This document shows, piece after piece, positions 1 to 12,990 of a stretch of DNA of 64,000 bases. How positions within the stretch are numbered: the stretch's first letter is position 1; the number at the start of each line of letters is the position of its first letter. The translations under genes and the position numbers were made by a program. The stretch is from Rhopalosiphum padi (taxonomy: Eukaryota; Arthropoda; Insecta; Hemiptera; Aphididae), in NCBI RefSeq assembly GCF_020882245.1, contig NC_083597.1, positions 5,366,581 to 5,430,580 of the forward strand, written 5' to 3'. The notes beneath the pieces are model-generated. The model was not told the DNA's origin. It was given only the letters and a program-made list of their open reading frames with translations, and searched no databases.

Positions 1-2100
1 ACAAATTTTAAATTCTTTTATGAACAATATTACAATGGTTACTTTTATTATTTGCAACCATGATTTGTTTTCTTAATTCTGGACATATTTTTGGTGTAAA
101 CTAATAAAAACGAATACTAGTGTCTTAACGATATTGGATTTACGTCAGTCTTTAAGCATTTGTTGAATCTGTACCTATTTGTTTTGTATTTACATCAAAG
201 GTATGTCTGAAATCAAGATGAGGAAAATTATTCATTTTGATTGCGTTGTTTGTATTATTTATTTAAATTGAAGCAAAACGGAAAGCGATAGAGATTAATT
301 TTAACTCAGCCAAAATCTGATAATATCACTAGTAATGTATATTGAGTATAGTATTTTATAATTTAGTTTCTCACACTGTTTCAAATTTACCAAGCTGATA
401 TAAAAAAATATATATTGTATCGTTTAATAAAAAATAGTATTAACCGATATTGTTACCTACTGTTAATACTGATAAGTATTTCTTTTATGTTAAAATGTTA
501 AATCGTAGTTCTTGCTAAGTATTTTGTATGTGATAAGGTGTTACTACTGATTTGTTTTTACATTTTTATGATGAAAGTGCAAAATATTATAAGTGAAAAT
601 CAAAAGCATTTGAAAATAATTGATGGGCATGAGTCTGTTTTTAAAAATTTTTGGCTATAAATATTATAAAACGTTGGAAATGCAGCGTGAAAACATGTTA
701 AGTAAATTTTAAAATCAACGTAAATGATGACATTTTAATGAACATTGGCGACATTCAACACGACCGTGATACATTATTTAAAGCAATAATAAATCGACAA
801 ATTGTTGGTAATTTTTTTAACGAAAAGTTACATAAGACAAACTAATTTAGAATTTTTAAGTTAAATTAAATCTGTGTTGATGGCACTTTTGAATAATTTA
901 CTTACACAATTTTCTTGCCAATTATTTATAGTTTACGACCTTTTTAATAATTATTTCGTGTCTTTAGTATATTAAAAAAAAATACAAAAACAAGAATTAC
1001 AATCACATTACTGCGGCACTTAAAGTTATTAATTTCGGAAGATTCATCAAGGAAATTATTGGTAATGAATAATTTATGACCTAGAATTAGTTAAAGAATA
1101 TGAGACGAATGAAAAGGTTGCAAATATTATATTATATTATATTTGTCATATATTTTTAGAATATTCTTTTTGAGTCGTCTACACAACGTTTGTGATTTTT
1201 TTTTCATTTTTTCTATCAGAAACACAACTTATTGATTTTAGAGTTATAGATTTAGCTGATGTTGGATCAAAAATAATATTCTAGATGAATTATTCTTTTT
1301 TTATCAATGTGTGCAAATAAAAGATCATACTTACAGTGAACTATACATGAACAAGTTCGAGTTTTTTTTCATAACAAATTAAGTAATTTAGTAGTTGTTA
1401 TAAAAATATGTACATATTTCTATTTCTATATGTTTTAAAAATAATTCATATTGATACTTTAATGTTAATTAAAAGCTAGCTAATATGTATATGTACACAC
1501 ATTCAGGGAACCCCACTGAAACAATATTTTATTTATTGAATATCTGATTAGAAAATTAAATGGAAATAATATCATAACATGCTTAGAGTTTGTCAAAAAA
1601 GTATAAAAGTAACGTTTTACTAAGATAATTATTTTATTGATTCATGGTTATAATTGTATCATATATTTATTTATTTTTTTATATTATTGTCTTTATTAAA
1701 TTTTTATTAGATTAAATTGATTCAACGTTTATAAGTTATTTTGTTGCATTCAACAAATACATATTTTATCAAATTATATTATATTTATACTGTTCATGTA
1801 TTTATAACCCATATATTATTTATATTATTAACCATATTCAATTTTGATTAGATTCAACGAATTTTTGAATTTTAGAGGAGAATGTTATTAACTGTCCCTT
1901 AACGAATACACATAAGATGTTTATCATATATATATATATTTTAAATAAGTTGAAGTAAGTACTTATATAATTCATTTAAAAAAAAAATGTATATTACTCG
2001 TTTTAAATTAAATATATGGAAAAAAACTTTTCACTTGGGTGCATTTTACAATATATTCTACTCTACAAGTTTGATAGTATGTAAATGTACACTAATATTA
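1..2100. other. AT-rich non-coding DNA
   Basis: No exon with paired splice sites, repeat unit or RNA gene was recognised. Only homopolymer runs and TA-rich words are visible. Intergenic or intronic. Confidence 0.6.
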
Positions 2101-4440
2101 ATTATGATTAAACCGGTGTAAGAATTCGGTACGTTGATTTGCTATGTTATATGCGCGTGTAAGACTGAGACAACGTAGCGTCCTCTTAAAATATTATAAT
2201 ATTTTATGGTGTGTCTTATAGTATAATATAATATATGGCGACGGCCTTTGAAACGAATGTTTTATTATTTATTCAGAAGGTTGGGTATGCCACGTTCGGG
2301 CGTGGGATGACGCATTATATTATTAAAACGCATATTACTCGCGTGGACCATATTATGGTATACATGTGAATACAATATGAAGGTAACGATACTGTGACGT
2401 TTCCTCAGTCCGAAAAATCACCCCATCCCTAAAACCTCCTATAATATAGATACACTTCGTTATTTCATATTTAATATTCATTTTGTAATACATTGTAACA
2501 ATGATTATATTAATTAATATTTTAAATAAATAAAACATAAGCTCAAAAATACGCTATATATGATATGTAACTTAATCATTTATCAGAACTATGTATATAG
2601 GTACTTATACACCTTCATTTAATAATGAAAAATAGAATACAAATTGCTAATTTATGAATTCTTTTCTCAGATTGAATTCAGAGGGTTTTTATATATTTTG
2701 TTTTATCGTAGTTTTAAACGAATTTTTGGATTTATAAAATCGAGACAACAGAAATTAACTTTATGAGGGAGTTGCTGAATTTTTCATTCAAAATCATTCA
2801 TGTCTGGTTTAAGTCACCTTACTAAATATTTATAATTTTTCTAAGTGAGGGGATCGTCCCGCGGTTTGTCATAATTATTTGGTGATACGTGTCACGTATA
2901 TAATAATTATTAAGTAAAATAATTTTATATAATATCGTGTGTGCTCGCGTTTTGTCGACGGGCAGTGATAAATAGTCTTTCCTCCGGTTTGGAAACAAAG
3001 TTTTCGTCTTCCCGCTTTGCACTATTAATTACCAGCGGCGATGATGATAATTCTCGAATGAAAATAAATACACCCTTCGCAACAACTACGACGGCTACGT
3101 TGGCAGAGTTTTTTCATCGTCTGACCTGGAATCGTTGTCGTTAAATTTTTTTTTTATATGCCATATGGTATGTATAATATGTTTCTATACAGGTTTATAA
3201 CGCATGCGTAATTATTTGTATTTTCGCGTTGTGTGTTTATTTAGTGATTTGAGCATAGCTGGGGAGGCCTGAAATTCATTTATTGATAAATATTTTTCCA
3301 CTATTTTTTGTTTGCAACGACTGACGACCTATAGCGAACGCATCCATACGCTATGAGTGTACGGAATTAAAGCTAAGCTATATAGTTGTGTATAAAACAT
3401 ACTCTGTGGATTTTTTTCTTTATCGTAGAACCGCGTAGGGCTTTTGTCCGTTGGCGGGAAAAAGTCTCAAAAACATCCACGTATAACATGATCTGAAGAA
3501 AAGCGTCTTGTAAATACATCGTCGTGTCTTTCGTTTTCCTATTCTGTCAACGTTTTATATATGATGATGCCACATAGTTATTTTTCTGGTGTCGGTGCGT
3601 CGAGATTTTATTTTTTGTTTTTTCATGCGCAATAAAAAATGTTAAATTAAATGTCACAGTATTCGTTCCGCCGCGATTTTTGCATGCTGCAAGCTAGAAA
3701 CTTTTTGTTGCCATACACACATACGACACACGTTACAACGAAGTTTGTCTTTTCTGCTCCCGTACTTCGTATTTTTAGCACAGTTTAAATGCGCGTTGCA
3801 CAACTCCACAACTTTTGTATGCTGGTATGGTAGATAGAATAGATTAGGGTCAGACCGGAAACAAATGGTGGCGCATATCTGAAACGCGATATAATAACTA
3901 CCTATATAATTACGTATATACTTACCTACCATCTAAAGATTGTCGTGTTATGAGCGGTGAGCGATGTTTCCGAAGAATAGTTTACAATATTTTAAATAAT
4001 ATTTTATTATTATGGTAGTTAGACGAGGTCCGACAATATTTCGATTCAGTCATCGCGTCTATTCCGATGAGGTAGGCACCTCATGACGCGAACACTCTGT
4101 ATAGATACTATTATACACTCACCGTGTGCTGTGCAACATGGTTGCCTTCTGGCATTGTGTGCCGGCATTAATTATTTAACTACTTACGTCCCCTAATATA
4201 GTTTCCGGAAACGTAGTTCGGATGTGTGTATTATAATACAGTACGATGGGAGCGGTGACGGGCGCATGTCTCGCCAGAACACTCTCTTCTCCCTCGTGAT
4301 ATATGCTTGCGTATATCTTTCACCGTTCAACATTAGTACATTACTGTGCGTAAAAATTGATATACTTAAATTGAAATCCATTAACATTTGATATTTTTCT
4401 ATTGTAATAATATGCACATTGTAATAAAAACTATGTTATT
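2101..4440. other. Mixed-composition block with raised CpG, no confirmed gene
   Basis: CpG and GC are visibly higher than in the flanks, notably at 2940-3145, 3420-3560 and 3960-4330. A TCAGT initiator-like word occurs at about 4046-4050. The short open frames here have no supporting splice sites. This could be another promoter or regulatory region of the same or a neighbouring gene. Confidence 0.35.
4067..4084. repeat. Small perfect hairpin ATGAGGT-AGGC-ACCTCAT
   Basis: A 7-bp stem and 4-nt loop in the CpG-richer block near the left end, about 20 nt after a TCAGT initiator-like word. Confidence 0.5.
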
Positions 4441-7400
4441 GCTTACGCCTATAGGATAGTATTTAATTTATGTTTTTTTAACTATTGCAATTTTGTATGC
4501 ATTTTTGGTGTGAAAATAGTAATTAAATAAGGACGCATAATATATTATGACGTGTACTAAAAGCATATAGAAGCAGTATTTCTGTCGCTAGGGTTATGGT
4601 TTAAAAGATCTGTGATATTTATTGAGCTTAGTATATACCGTGGACCATTAGCACTGTTTTCTCTTACTCCTGTGTAACTATTACTTTTTATCAACTGAAA
4701 TTGTAAATAAAAACGTGTATATGCATAATGTGCATAGGAAACATGAATATAATTAAACTTTATATAATCCTTTCAATCATTGTAAATCGAAATATTATTT
4801 TCAACGAAAATAACGGTGTGTACCTATAACATAATCTATATTTTTATTGATGTTTAATATAATTTGGGAATTAATTTAAATACGTTCTAAAATTAGTAGG
4901 TACCTATAGCTGTGTCTTGTACACTATATGATTTTAATACGTTTCTAAGCGAAATTATCTATAAAAATAATTCTATGATTGCAACACAACTTATCTATAT
5001 AATAAAGCAAATTATATTCTTGAAAACTTATAAAAATCCAATTTCATAATTCAATGTTAGATATTAAACTTACATTTTTTATACTCTCCACGACTATAAG
5101 TGAGTCGATAGCATTACCAATAGTGTAGAATTTGATATTATTTGTTGGTAAATAGGCACATTATAATATAAAAGTAATAATTATCCAAAAATTACTTATA
5201 TATTATGCATATCATATAAATCGGTCCAATATACATAGTAAAAGTAAATGTATATTGGTATTTATAATAGGCACCTAGTTTGTACGATCATTAAAAAAAA
5301 TTGTTTTTTCAACAGATATGTTATTTTGTCTTAAGGTTGGTACCTACCATTTATTATGGTAACGAATGTGTTAACAGGTTTTTAATCAAATAATAACTTG
5401 TGATGATTAAAAAAAAAAAAAATATGTAAAAATCATTTATATTTTTCATTATGTTGCCCATTCTTTTTACTATGCTTTTGTGGAATCATTATTTATTAAC
5501 TATACTATTATACTTATATGGATCTCTATCATAACTAGGTCAAATACATTTTTTATTATTTCATAATTATATTTCAACTTTATAAACATAATGTTACTGT
5601 TATTTATAAATTACAATAGATATTTCAAAATCATACTAGTAGATTAGTTGAACCTATAATACTTTTTACTCAAGAAGATTATTTTAAAATAGAATTCTCA
5701 ATACTCTATTAAATTATTGTATGTTTTGTATTTATTATTTTCATACTAAAGAGATTACTTTAACCATATACATATCATTGAAAAATATTAATTAATTTTT
5801 TTTATTTAGCTAGCTGGTTATTGAATAGTTCTTTTTTTCACTATCTGTATTTAAAACTAATTCGGAAAAAAAAGAACATGTTTGTTAAAAAATGTTTCCG
5901 TATAAAGTTATAACATATCGGTCACATCGATGAAATTATAGTTAAATATTGGTAATATATATTTTTAATTTTTGTAATGAAAATATGATTTTTTTAATTA
6001 ACTTAAGAACTTTAATGAAGTAAAAAAAAACATGATCATAATAAATGTATAATATATAATATTTATTTTGATTATGTTTTCATCTATATAAATATATGTA
6101 TGAATATTATATATATTTTTAAAAATACCTTAAACTTTGATTTGAAACTGTTCCATGATAAAATGATCATCCTGTTTATGAATTGTTTAGAAATGTATGT
6201 TACATTAATTTCGTTTAATACATCTTCTATTTTTGTAACCTGAATTTCTTATTTGCTCATACATTTTATTTGTATTGTTTTTTTAGAATTATCCTCTATT
6301 CAAGAAAATTATATTATCAAATTAAATTAGAAACATTTTATTAAGAAAATCTTTAGCAGAAATCATCACTGACATTAAAATTTAAATTGAGAATGTCCCT
6401 AATATTAAATTTATGAAATCAGATAGTACATAGTATTTTTTGTTTAAAATCGTGGTTAAATTCATAAATAAATTAGTCAACTCCAGGTTAAAGAACCTTT
6501 GACCATAATTGAAAAAGATTTAGTTTAAATAACACAAGTTGTATAGTTGATGATAATATTATAACAGGAAAAAATAATAACACAATTATATGTAAAACTT
6601 TCTATTGTTCTCTATGCAATTTAAATTTTAAATATTCAATTATAAGGATAATAAAGAAAAAAAAACCCTTTTTGAATACTTTTTCACTGTATGTTGTTAT
6701 TTCAATTATTATAAATATTAAAGTTCATCATCTATTTTCATACAATTTAGTTGGTTTACTTGGTGAATGAATTCAAATTGATATTTCCATCAATATCATT
6801 GCAGCATATGAAAAAAATATATATAGGCATATACAATTTAATTTAATGCCTACTCTAATACTATTATTAAATTTAACTCAATAATTTTACTTGTTGTACT
6901 GTTTGTGAAACTCGTCATCGAAATAATGATAATCGAATCTAGTAATCAAAAACTTAAACTAAAACTTATGAGATTGTATGCGAGAATTTGATTTAAAAAA
7001 AGTATGAAAGTTAGGTACGAAAATTAAGTTTAATTCAATGAAGTTCATTATTAACTATCACATTTTAAGTATACATATTGTATTCTTAAAATAGATCATC
7101 AGAGAAATTTTTATCACAATTTAAAGCTCAGAATAAGATTTAAATGGACCGTTTTCAACTATAATTTAATAATTCTTTCATCCCAATCCGATGGGTACGA
7201 AAATAGTTTGAAAACTAATTTCGTCAAGGAACCTTTTGTATCTTTGCATTTTATTTATTCCGCTTACTCTGTCGACTGTCTACAACAGAAGAAAACCAAT
7301 TTACATTTTATTTTATCATAGTATACTCTAAAAATCTGCTATTTTATTAAGGTATATATAAAAACCCTAAGCTGGTGGTTTTTAAAATGATTATATGTTT

Positions 7401-10400
7401 CATAATACGCTTATACTATTGTATATCAATATACATTTTTTAGGATACAACTTTTCAGTAACTGAATATAGATTTAACATTATTATTATAGGACGACGTT
7501 GTGAATTTTAAGGATTTTAGTTTATTTTAATGTTTTGCATTATTAAAAATATATATCCGTATCGTAGAATTAAGGAGACGACATAATATGAATAATAGAA
7601 AAATTTTAAATTATAAAATTAAACAAGTATACATTAAATCATAAAATATTGTACCAATTCTTGAAAGGTTAGGTCCTGAAAGTGCTACATGTACGCTAGA
7701 TCGTTACAAGATAATCATCCACAGCTAATTCAAGTAATTGAGTGAGGACTAATTCAATGCTGAAAGATGACCTGTCATTATCTTCAACACCTATCTTATT
7801 GATTGCTGTAATGTGTTTTGTAACATGTATACATTTTTACAGATATGTCAACTTCTAACTATTTTTGTAAAATTTATTTCATTTCTAAATCAACCAAAGT
7901 TTTTCAATATATATAGAAACGAATTCAGTACTATAATTATTAATTAATATATTTCTAATGTAAAAACTTATTATTTTAACAAATGGGATCTATTAGTTAG
8001 ATTGATCGTGTTACTGAACTTTGTCATCAATCATAAATGAAATAATATTAGATAATAGGATTTTATTATGGACTTGTTATTTATTTAATCATCAATTATA
8101 TTTTAGTTGTATTATAATTATGTATTTTAAATGCAGAACGTCATGAATTAGATATATGTAATATGTATATTTTAATATTTTTTTGTTAAAATATTAGAAA
8201 AGCAACATTTGCATATATCTTAACTTATTCTTATATATTTTTGGATAAACACTTTGTTATAACAAAATATGAGTAAGGCTATTGAAATCTAAATTATATT
8301 CTTACCAACGTAAATTAAAAAAAAAACTAATTGTTGACCTGTTAATAATTAATTTGTTAAACATCTTGATATTTATAAATAAATAGATAATAGACCTTCT
8401 AAACTTTTAATGCATATACAATAAATACGATTGGTGTATACACTTATACAATGTGTTTGAAACTCGCCTCGATTGCATATTTTTAGTGCAAGGTAATATT
8501 GCGTTAGGTATACAATATTATTATAATTTAGATATACTATAATAATGATAATTTATAAGTAAGAATATTGTATAACATTCACATTTAAAATGTAATTCTG
8601 ATAAGTTCTTCATATTTAAATGTTAAAAAAAAAATATTTTAACCGTTTTAAAAATTATATATTTATTATATATTTTTCTTAAAAAAATACACAAGACTAT
8701 TTCTAAAATTACTTCTTAAATATACAATATAACATGTGTCAAAGTTTAACAGATTAAAGTGGATATATATTATATTGCACGTTTACATAATTTTTCGAAG
8801 GATAGAGTAGATGGCCGTATGCGTACTTTATAAAAACAATTACACATCTTAGTAAAACCATTAAAATATATTAATTTTTAAAATAAAAAACTACACATTA
8901 TATATATAATAATATAATAGGGTACTTATTTTATTTTTATTCACATAAAATCCATATCACAATTAATTAAATAAATTATGTAGGTTGTTGATTTTTCAAA
9001 TTTAATCAACACTAATTAATAGCTTGAAGTATACATAAAGTTCCTTAATCTGATATCAAAATTTGTATTTTAAGTTTTTATTTTGTCGATTTTTTGTACA
9101 AGGTGTACCTTATTTATTTATTTGTTTTTTTTATAAAATTTGACGTCATCTAGAAAAATATATTGTTGAATTTTATAAAAATTTAAATGAACTCCAACAA
9201 TTAATTAACATTAATTAAAATTACTCTTAAATAATATTAATAATATAATTGTAGGTATCAAATTTATTTTATTTTCGTCATATCTACATATAATTTAAAA
9301 CAAATAATAATATTATTCAGTTTACAGACTATTACAGTCACTATAGATTCTCGTAGTATACTAAGTTATGATTGCAACAATTTTAATAATTTTGATTAGT
9401 TTTATATTCAGAAGCATAATGTACAATATATTATAACATATGATTTTAATTCTATATTATTTTTTATATGATTGATGCCAAAAATCTGACATGTTATTGT
9501 ATTTGATATTATTGTGAAATTATATTAAGGTGTTTTGTGGTGTATAATGTATACTGTCTGTCCTTAATATTTTAAACACAAGTAATCAAATTTTGTCCCA
9601 ACTAACATACAATAACAGGCATATAATGAAATTAAATTTTAAAATAAAATTCTTTGTTATGTTTAAATTTTATTGAGTGACTTGGAAAAACTGACAACAA
9701 ACTTATCTCTATATATTTTAAACTATTGAAATATTGTATAGTACTACTTAACTACTACTATTTGGTTCCAAAAAATATTCATTTTTTTTAATTTTCACTG
9801 TTTTTATACAAGACTATTGTAATTTACTTTATATGATTTTGTTTTAAAAAAAATAATACACTACTATCATCATACATAGTAGGCAGTTTGAGAGGGTCTT
9901 TGATAATAGCTACCCATTAGCCATTAAGAAGAGTAAACTTATAAACTCTATACTAATGGACATCAGCCTAATGAATGGTGTATATTTTCTAATTTTGCCA
10001 ATTAATACAAAACCCTATGGCGATGAAAACAAAAAATTGGATTTGTTGGTGAAACCTTGTGCACCCTTCTCAAACTATTATGTTATAATAAAAACAGTAG
10101 GAATTTCGGTTTGGCACAGGATGTTATTTGGGACTCCAAGTTGTTTTTAATAAAATTTTACGAACCCTAAAAAATCATAAAGAAATTATATAGGTAATCC
10201 AATAAATTATATAGATATACATATTTTATTTATATATAACTAAAAGCTATTATTATTATTGGATGATATTAATCCAAGTATCATTATGAAGTGTAAAAAC
10301 AAAAGGGACCAAATGATAATCAAGGTTTAATGTAATTAAAAGGTTTTTAACTGATCAATTTTAGTTCCCATTAAATATAATTTAATTTTAGGCTCATAAT

Positions 10401-11702
10401 ATATGCATATATATGATTAAATATTATGCACTATGAGTTATGATCAAACGAAAACATATTATGTAGGTGCTATACATGATGTTGATGTTTTGAATCGATA
10501 ATAATATTTTAATAAATTTATACGAAAAGGTCCAAAATTCTCTTCTGATAATAATATAAAATACAAATTATTTATAAGGATATGTATATATATATATATA
10601 TATATTTAAGTCACATTGAAAATTTAGTTGCGGTCTTGTTTCTTAACCAATATTTTTTGTACCAAATCACAATACATTGACATAATGTGTTATGTATTTT
10701 TTAATTTTATGTGAATTATCCTTTTTATACTTGAATAATTAATACAATTTTGAATGAATCCACTACCTAGAACAAAGATCGTATATTATTTATTTAAACC
10801 AACAAGAATTATTTTCATTATAGTTATACAGCATATAGTAGTGAACATTTTCAGATGTTAATTATTAAATATTAACGTTTCTTAACATTTTACGTTTAAT
10901 GACGTGTTAAGAAGATACGTAGACAGAGGCAGAGTTATGCGTTAGAAACCAGCTTACATTATACTTGTATTATTAGTCAAACCAAAAACTCTATCTATTA
11001 CATTTATGTAGTTGACTAACTAAATAATTTGATATTCTTGCATTTTTGGTTATTTTAGTAATTTTACTTTATTATAACTATGAATATCGTTTAGAAGTCA
11101 TTAAACGTATTAAAACAGTTTTTTTATTTTTTTATTATACTTTTGGTATATGTATGTAAAAAAATCCACATTCTATATACAATAATATTGATACATTAAA
11201 TTAATTGCAATCAATTATTATGTTTAACTATGCATTGAATGATCAATGAAATTATATTTGTATTTAAAAACTTAAAAAACAAAAATTATAAATTATAAAT
11301 TATGAACAATAGAAGCTTTATAAAATAGCATTTGGGTTTCAATGAAAATTTAATTAACAATTTACAATTAAAGAGTTATTCAAAATTAAAATATTCATTA
11401 CTCTTTATCATAATAAGTTTAATTATTCAGGTTTAAAGTAACCTTTGTATTTCAATACGAAATTGAAATTTTCATGAAGTAATTAGCTATTCGTATTATA
11501 TATAACATTATGTATAGAATTGTTTTTGTTTTTTCTCTTTCAAATTTAAAAACATGATTTATTCATTTATTTATGTAAAAATATGTTTAGTTTATGTATT
11601 TATATTTTTTAGAATAAGTAACAAATAAATTCACTAAGTATATAACCAATGATATGTTCTAATATCCTAATATACGAATTTGATGTATTTGATATGTTTC
11701 AG
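4441..11702. other. Long AT-rich non-coding stretch upstream of exon A
   Basis: Dominated by A/T runs. One small islet near 9890-10150 carries a 64-codon open frame without splice context and looks like an old insertion or chance. The 3' end is the polypyrimidine acceptor of exon A, so at least the right part is intron if exon A is real. Confidence 0.5.
10585..10605. repeat. (TA)n tract
   Basis: A perfect alternating TA run. Similar tracts occur at about 50622-50642, 56355-56372 and 61481-61496; all look like ordinary simple repeats. Confidence 0.9.
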
Positions 11703-11808
11703 GAACGATGCGGAAACGGTACCGGACCTTTGGACAACATGCGCAATCTTGAACACTATTTAAATGATATCATGCGTTCTGGTACGGAAAATCCAGAACA
11801 CGCGAAAG
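11703..11808 (+). CDS. Internal coding exon A of an unidentified multi-exon gene
   Basis: Seen: a 106-nt segment preceded by a good acceptor (TATTTGATATGTTTCAG) and followed by a good donor (GAAAG|GTAAGG). Only one frame is open across it; the other two hit stops. It encodes 35 residues beginning ERCGNGTGPLDNMRNLEHYL, continuing NDIMRSGTENPEHAK, plus one extra base, so it enters in phase 0 and leaves in phase 1. The sequence is polar, with a short probable amphipathic helix (LDNMRNLEHYLNDIM), no signal peptide and no membrane segment. It is clearly more GC-rich than the flanking AT-rich DNA, as expected of an exon. Its exit phase matches exon C at 55239, giving a junction reading HAK-G-FINSN. 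An upstream partner exon ending in phase 0 must lie outside the window or is unrecognised. I do not recognise the family. An in-frame ATG at 11649 could make it part of a longer ORF, but the splice acceptor is the better explanation. Confidence 0.6.
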
Positions 11809-12180
11809 GTAAGGTTACTGCACATAATTTGTCATATGAAAAATGTACTATTCTAATGCTGCATATTAATATTATATTAAAACAATGTTAGCAAACGATT
11901 TTAAAATGTTACCAAAAATCAATCCATCATATACGTAGATATATGAGTATATTGTTAATTTAAACGAGCGTGTTTGTACACAAATTCCCATCGTGATATT
12001 TACACCTTTTCTTTGTGTTTATCACGGGCACAATATATATTGTTTTGCTATCGATTTGTGTTTTGTAACTCGTGAGAAATATATTTTGTAATATAATGGT
12101 AAATGAAACTGAAGTATATATTGATTATACCATTAGTCTATTTGAGACGTGATTTTCCATGGCGTTATTTTTCCATTATA
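11809..12180. other. Start of the long intron after exon A
   Basis: AT-rich sequence after the GTAAGG donor; nothing distinctive seen. Confidence 0.45.
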
Positions 12181-12990
12181 AATACAACCGTTTTATGAAT
12201 GTATAATGCGCACAACGTGGTGAAACCATTATATAATACACAATTACGAATAGATAATATTATATATAGTATATATCGTATTCTATTTCCTTTTCGTGTT
12301 TTTTCCATTCATTCTGAGCACACGCAGTTTTCTATCAATGCTCTATCTATCCATCCTTTCATTTATCTATCTAGTGTATGTGTGTCTGGTGTATGTGTAT
12401 TCGATATTGGCGAAAATCCAATAATGCCAACAGGAAAGACACGGGGTGGTAATGTAGAACCTATAACGGAATTGGGTCCAAAGGTGGTTGGTTAAATCCC
12501 CTTCACCTGTCCGTCCTGTTCACTTACACCCGCGCATGGTTGACATTAATAACGGCTCGTCGAAACCGCCAATAAGGACGGTGGCAAGAGAGGGGATTTA
12601 GCACAATAGTGCTTTACACACACGCACACACATATATAGACCACTGTAAACGCGTCACGATCGAATCCCCAAACGGAACTTCGTCCTGGCTGTTATGGTC
12701 CTTTTCTATCTGGCATCCCCCCACCGCGCGCGCGCAGCCTTTGCTGGTTCCGTGTGCGTTTTTCCCGTACACCTTTACCGTGTTCGCCAGCAATGTACAA
12801 TGCCAGCTGCCAGTAATTAATAACCTGTCTAAACGTCTATTAGTTCTGGAACAATAAACGTTAAATTTAATGTTTCCCAGAATGATTTGAATAATGGTTG
12901 ATGCCGTTGTTGTCGACGTATAATCGTCTACTGTGTGTTGTTTACCAACGCCACCATATATTGTATCGATCATACACATTTTTAACCTTG
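12181..12990. other. GC-richer intronic islet near exon A
   Basis: Raised GC and CpG from about 12400 to 12860, with short open frames on both strands but no convincing splice pair. Contains the 108-bp foldback, a CACACG-rich run (12617-12632) and a CG-repeat (12726-12735). One frame ends GENPIMPTGKTRGGNVEPIT… before a stop, which looks mildly protein-like but lacks a good acceptor. Best read as a candidate regulatory element. Confidence 0.35.
12493..12600. repeat. Nested inverted repeats forming an imperfect 108-bp foldback
   Basis: Seen: TAAATCCCCT (12493-12502) pairs with AGGGGATTTA (12591-12600). Inside it, CCGTCCT (12511-12517) pairs with AGGACGG (12575-12581). The 8- and 9-nt gaps between the arm segments do not pair well and the terminal loop is 57 nt. 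It lies in the GC-rich islet 385-790 bp downstream of exon A. It is too interrupted for a typical microRNA precursor. Confidence 0.5.

Noticed and set aside
9956..10150. 64-codon plus-strand open frame in a mildly GC-richer patch
   Set aside because: No splice context, domain or repeat termini.
12493..12600. MicroRNA precursor interpretation of the foldback
   Set aside because: Arms are interrupted by 8-9 unpaired bases and the loop is 57 nt, unlike a continuous 20-25 bp microRNA stem.
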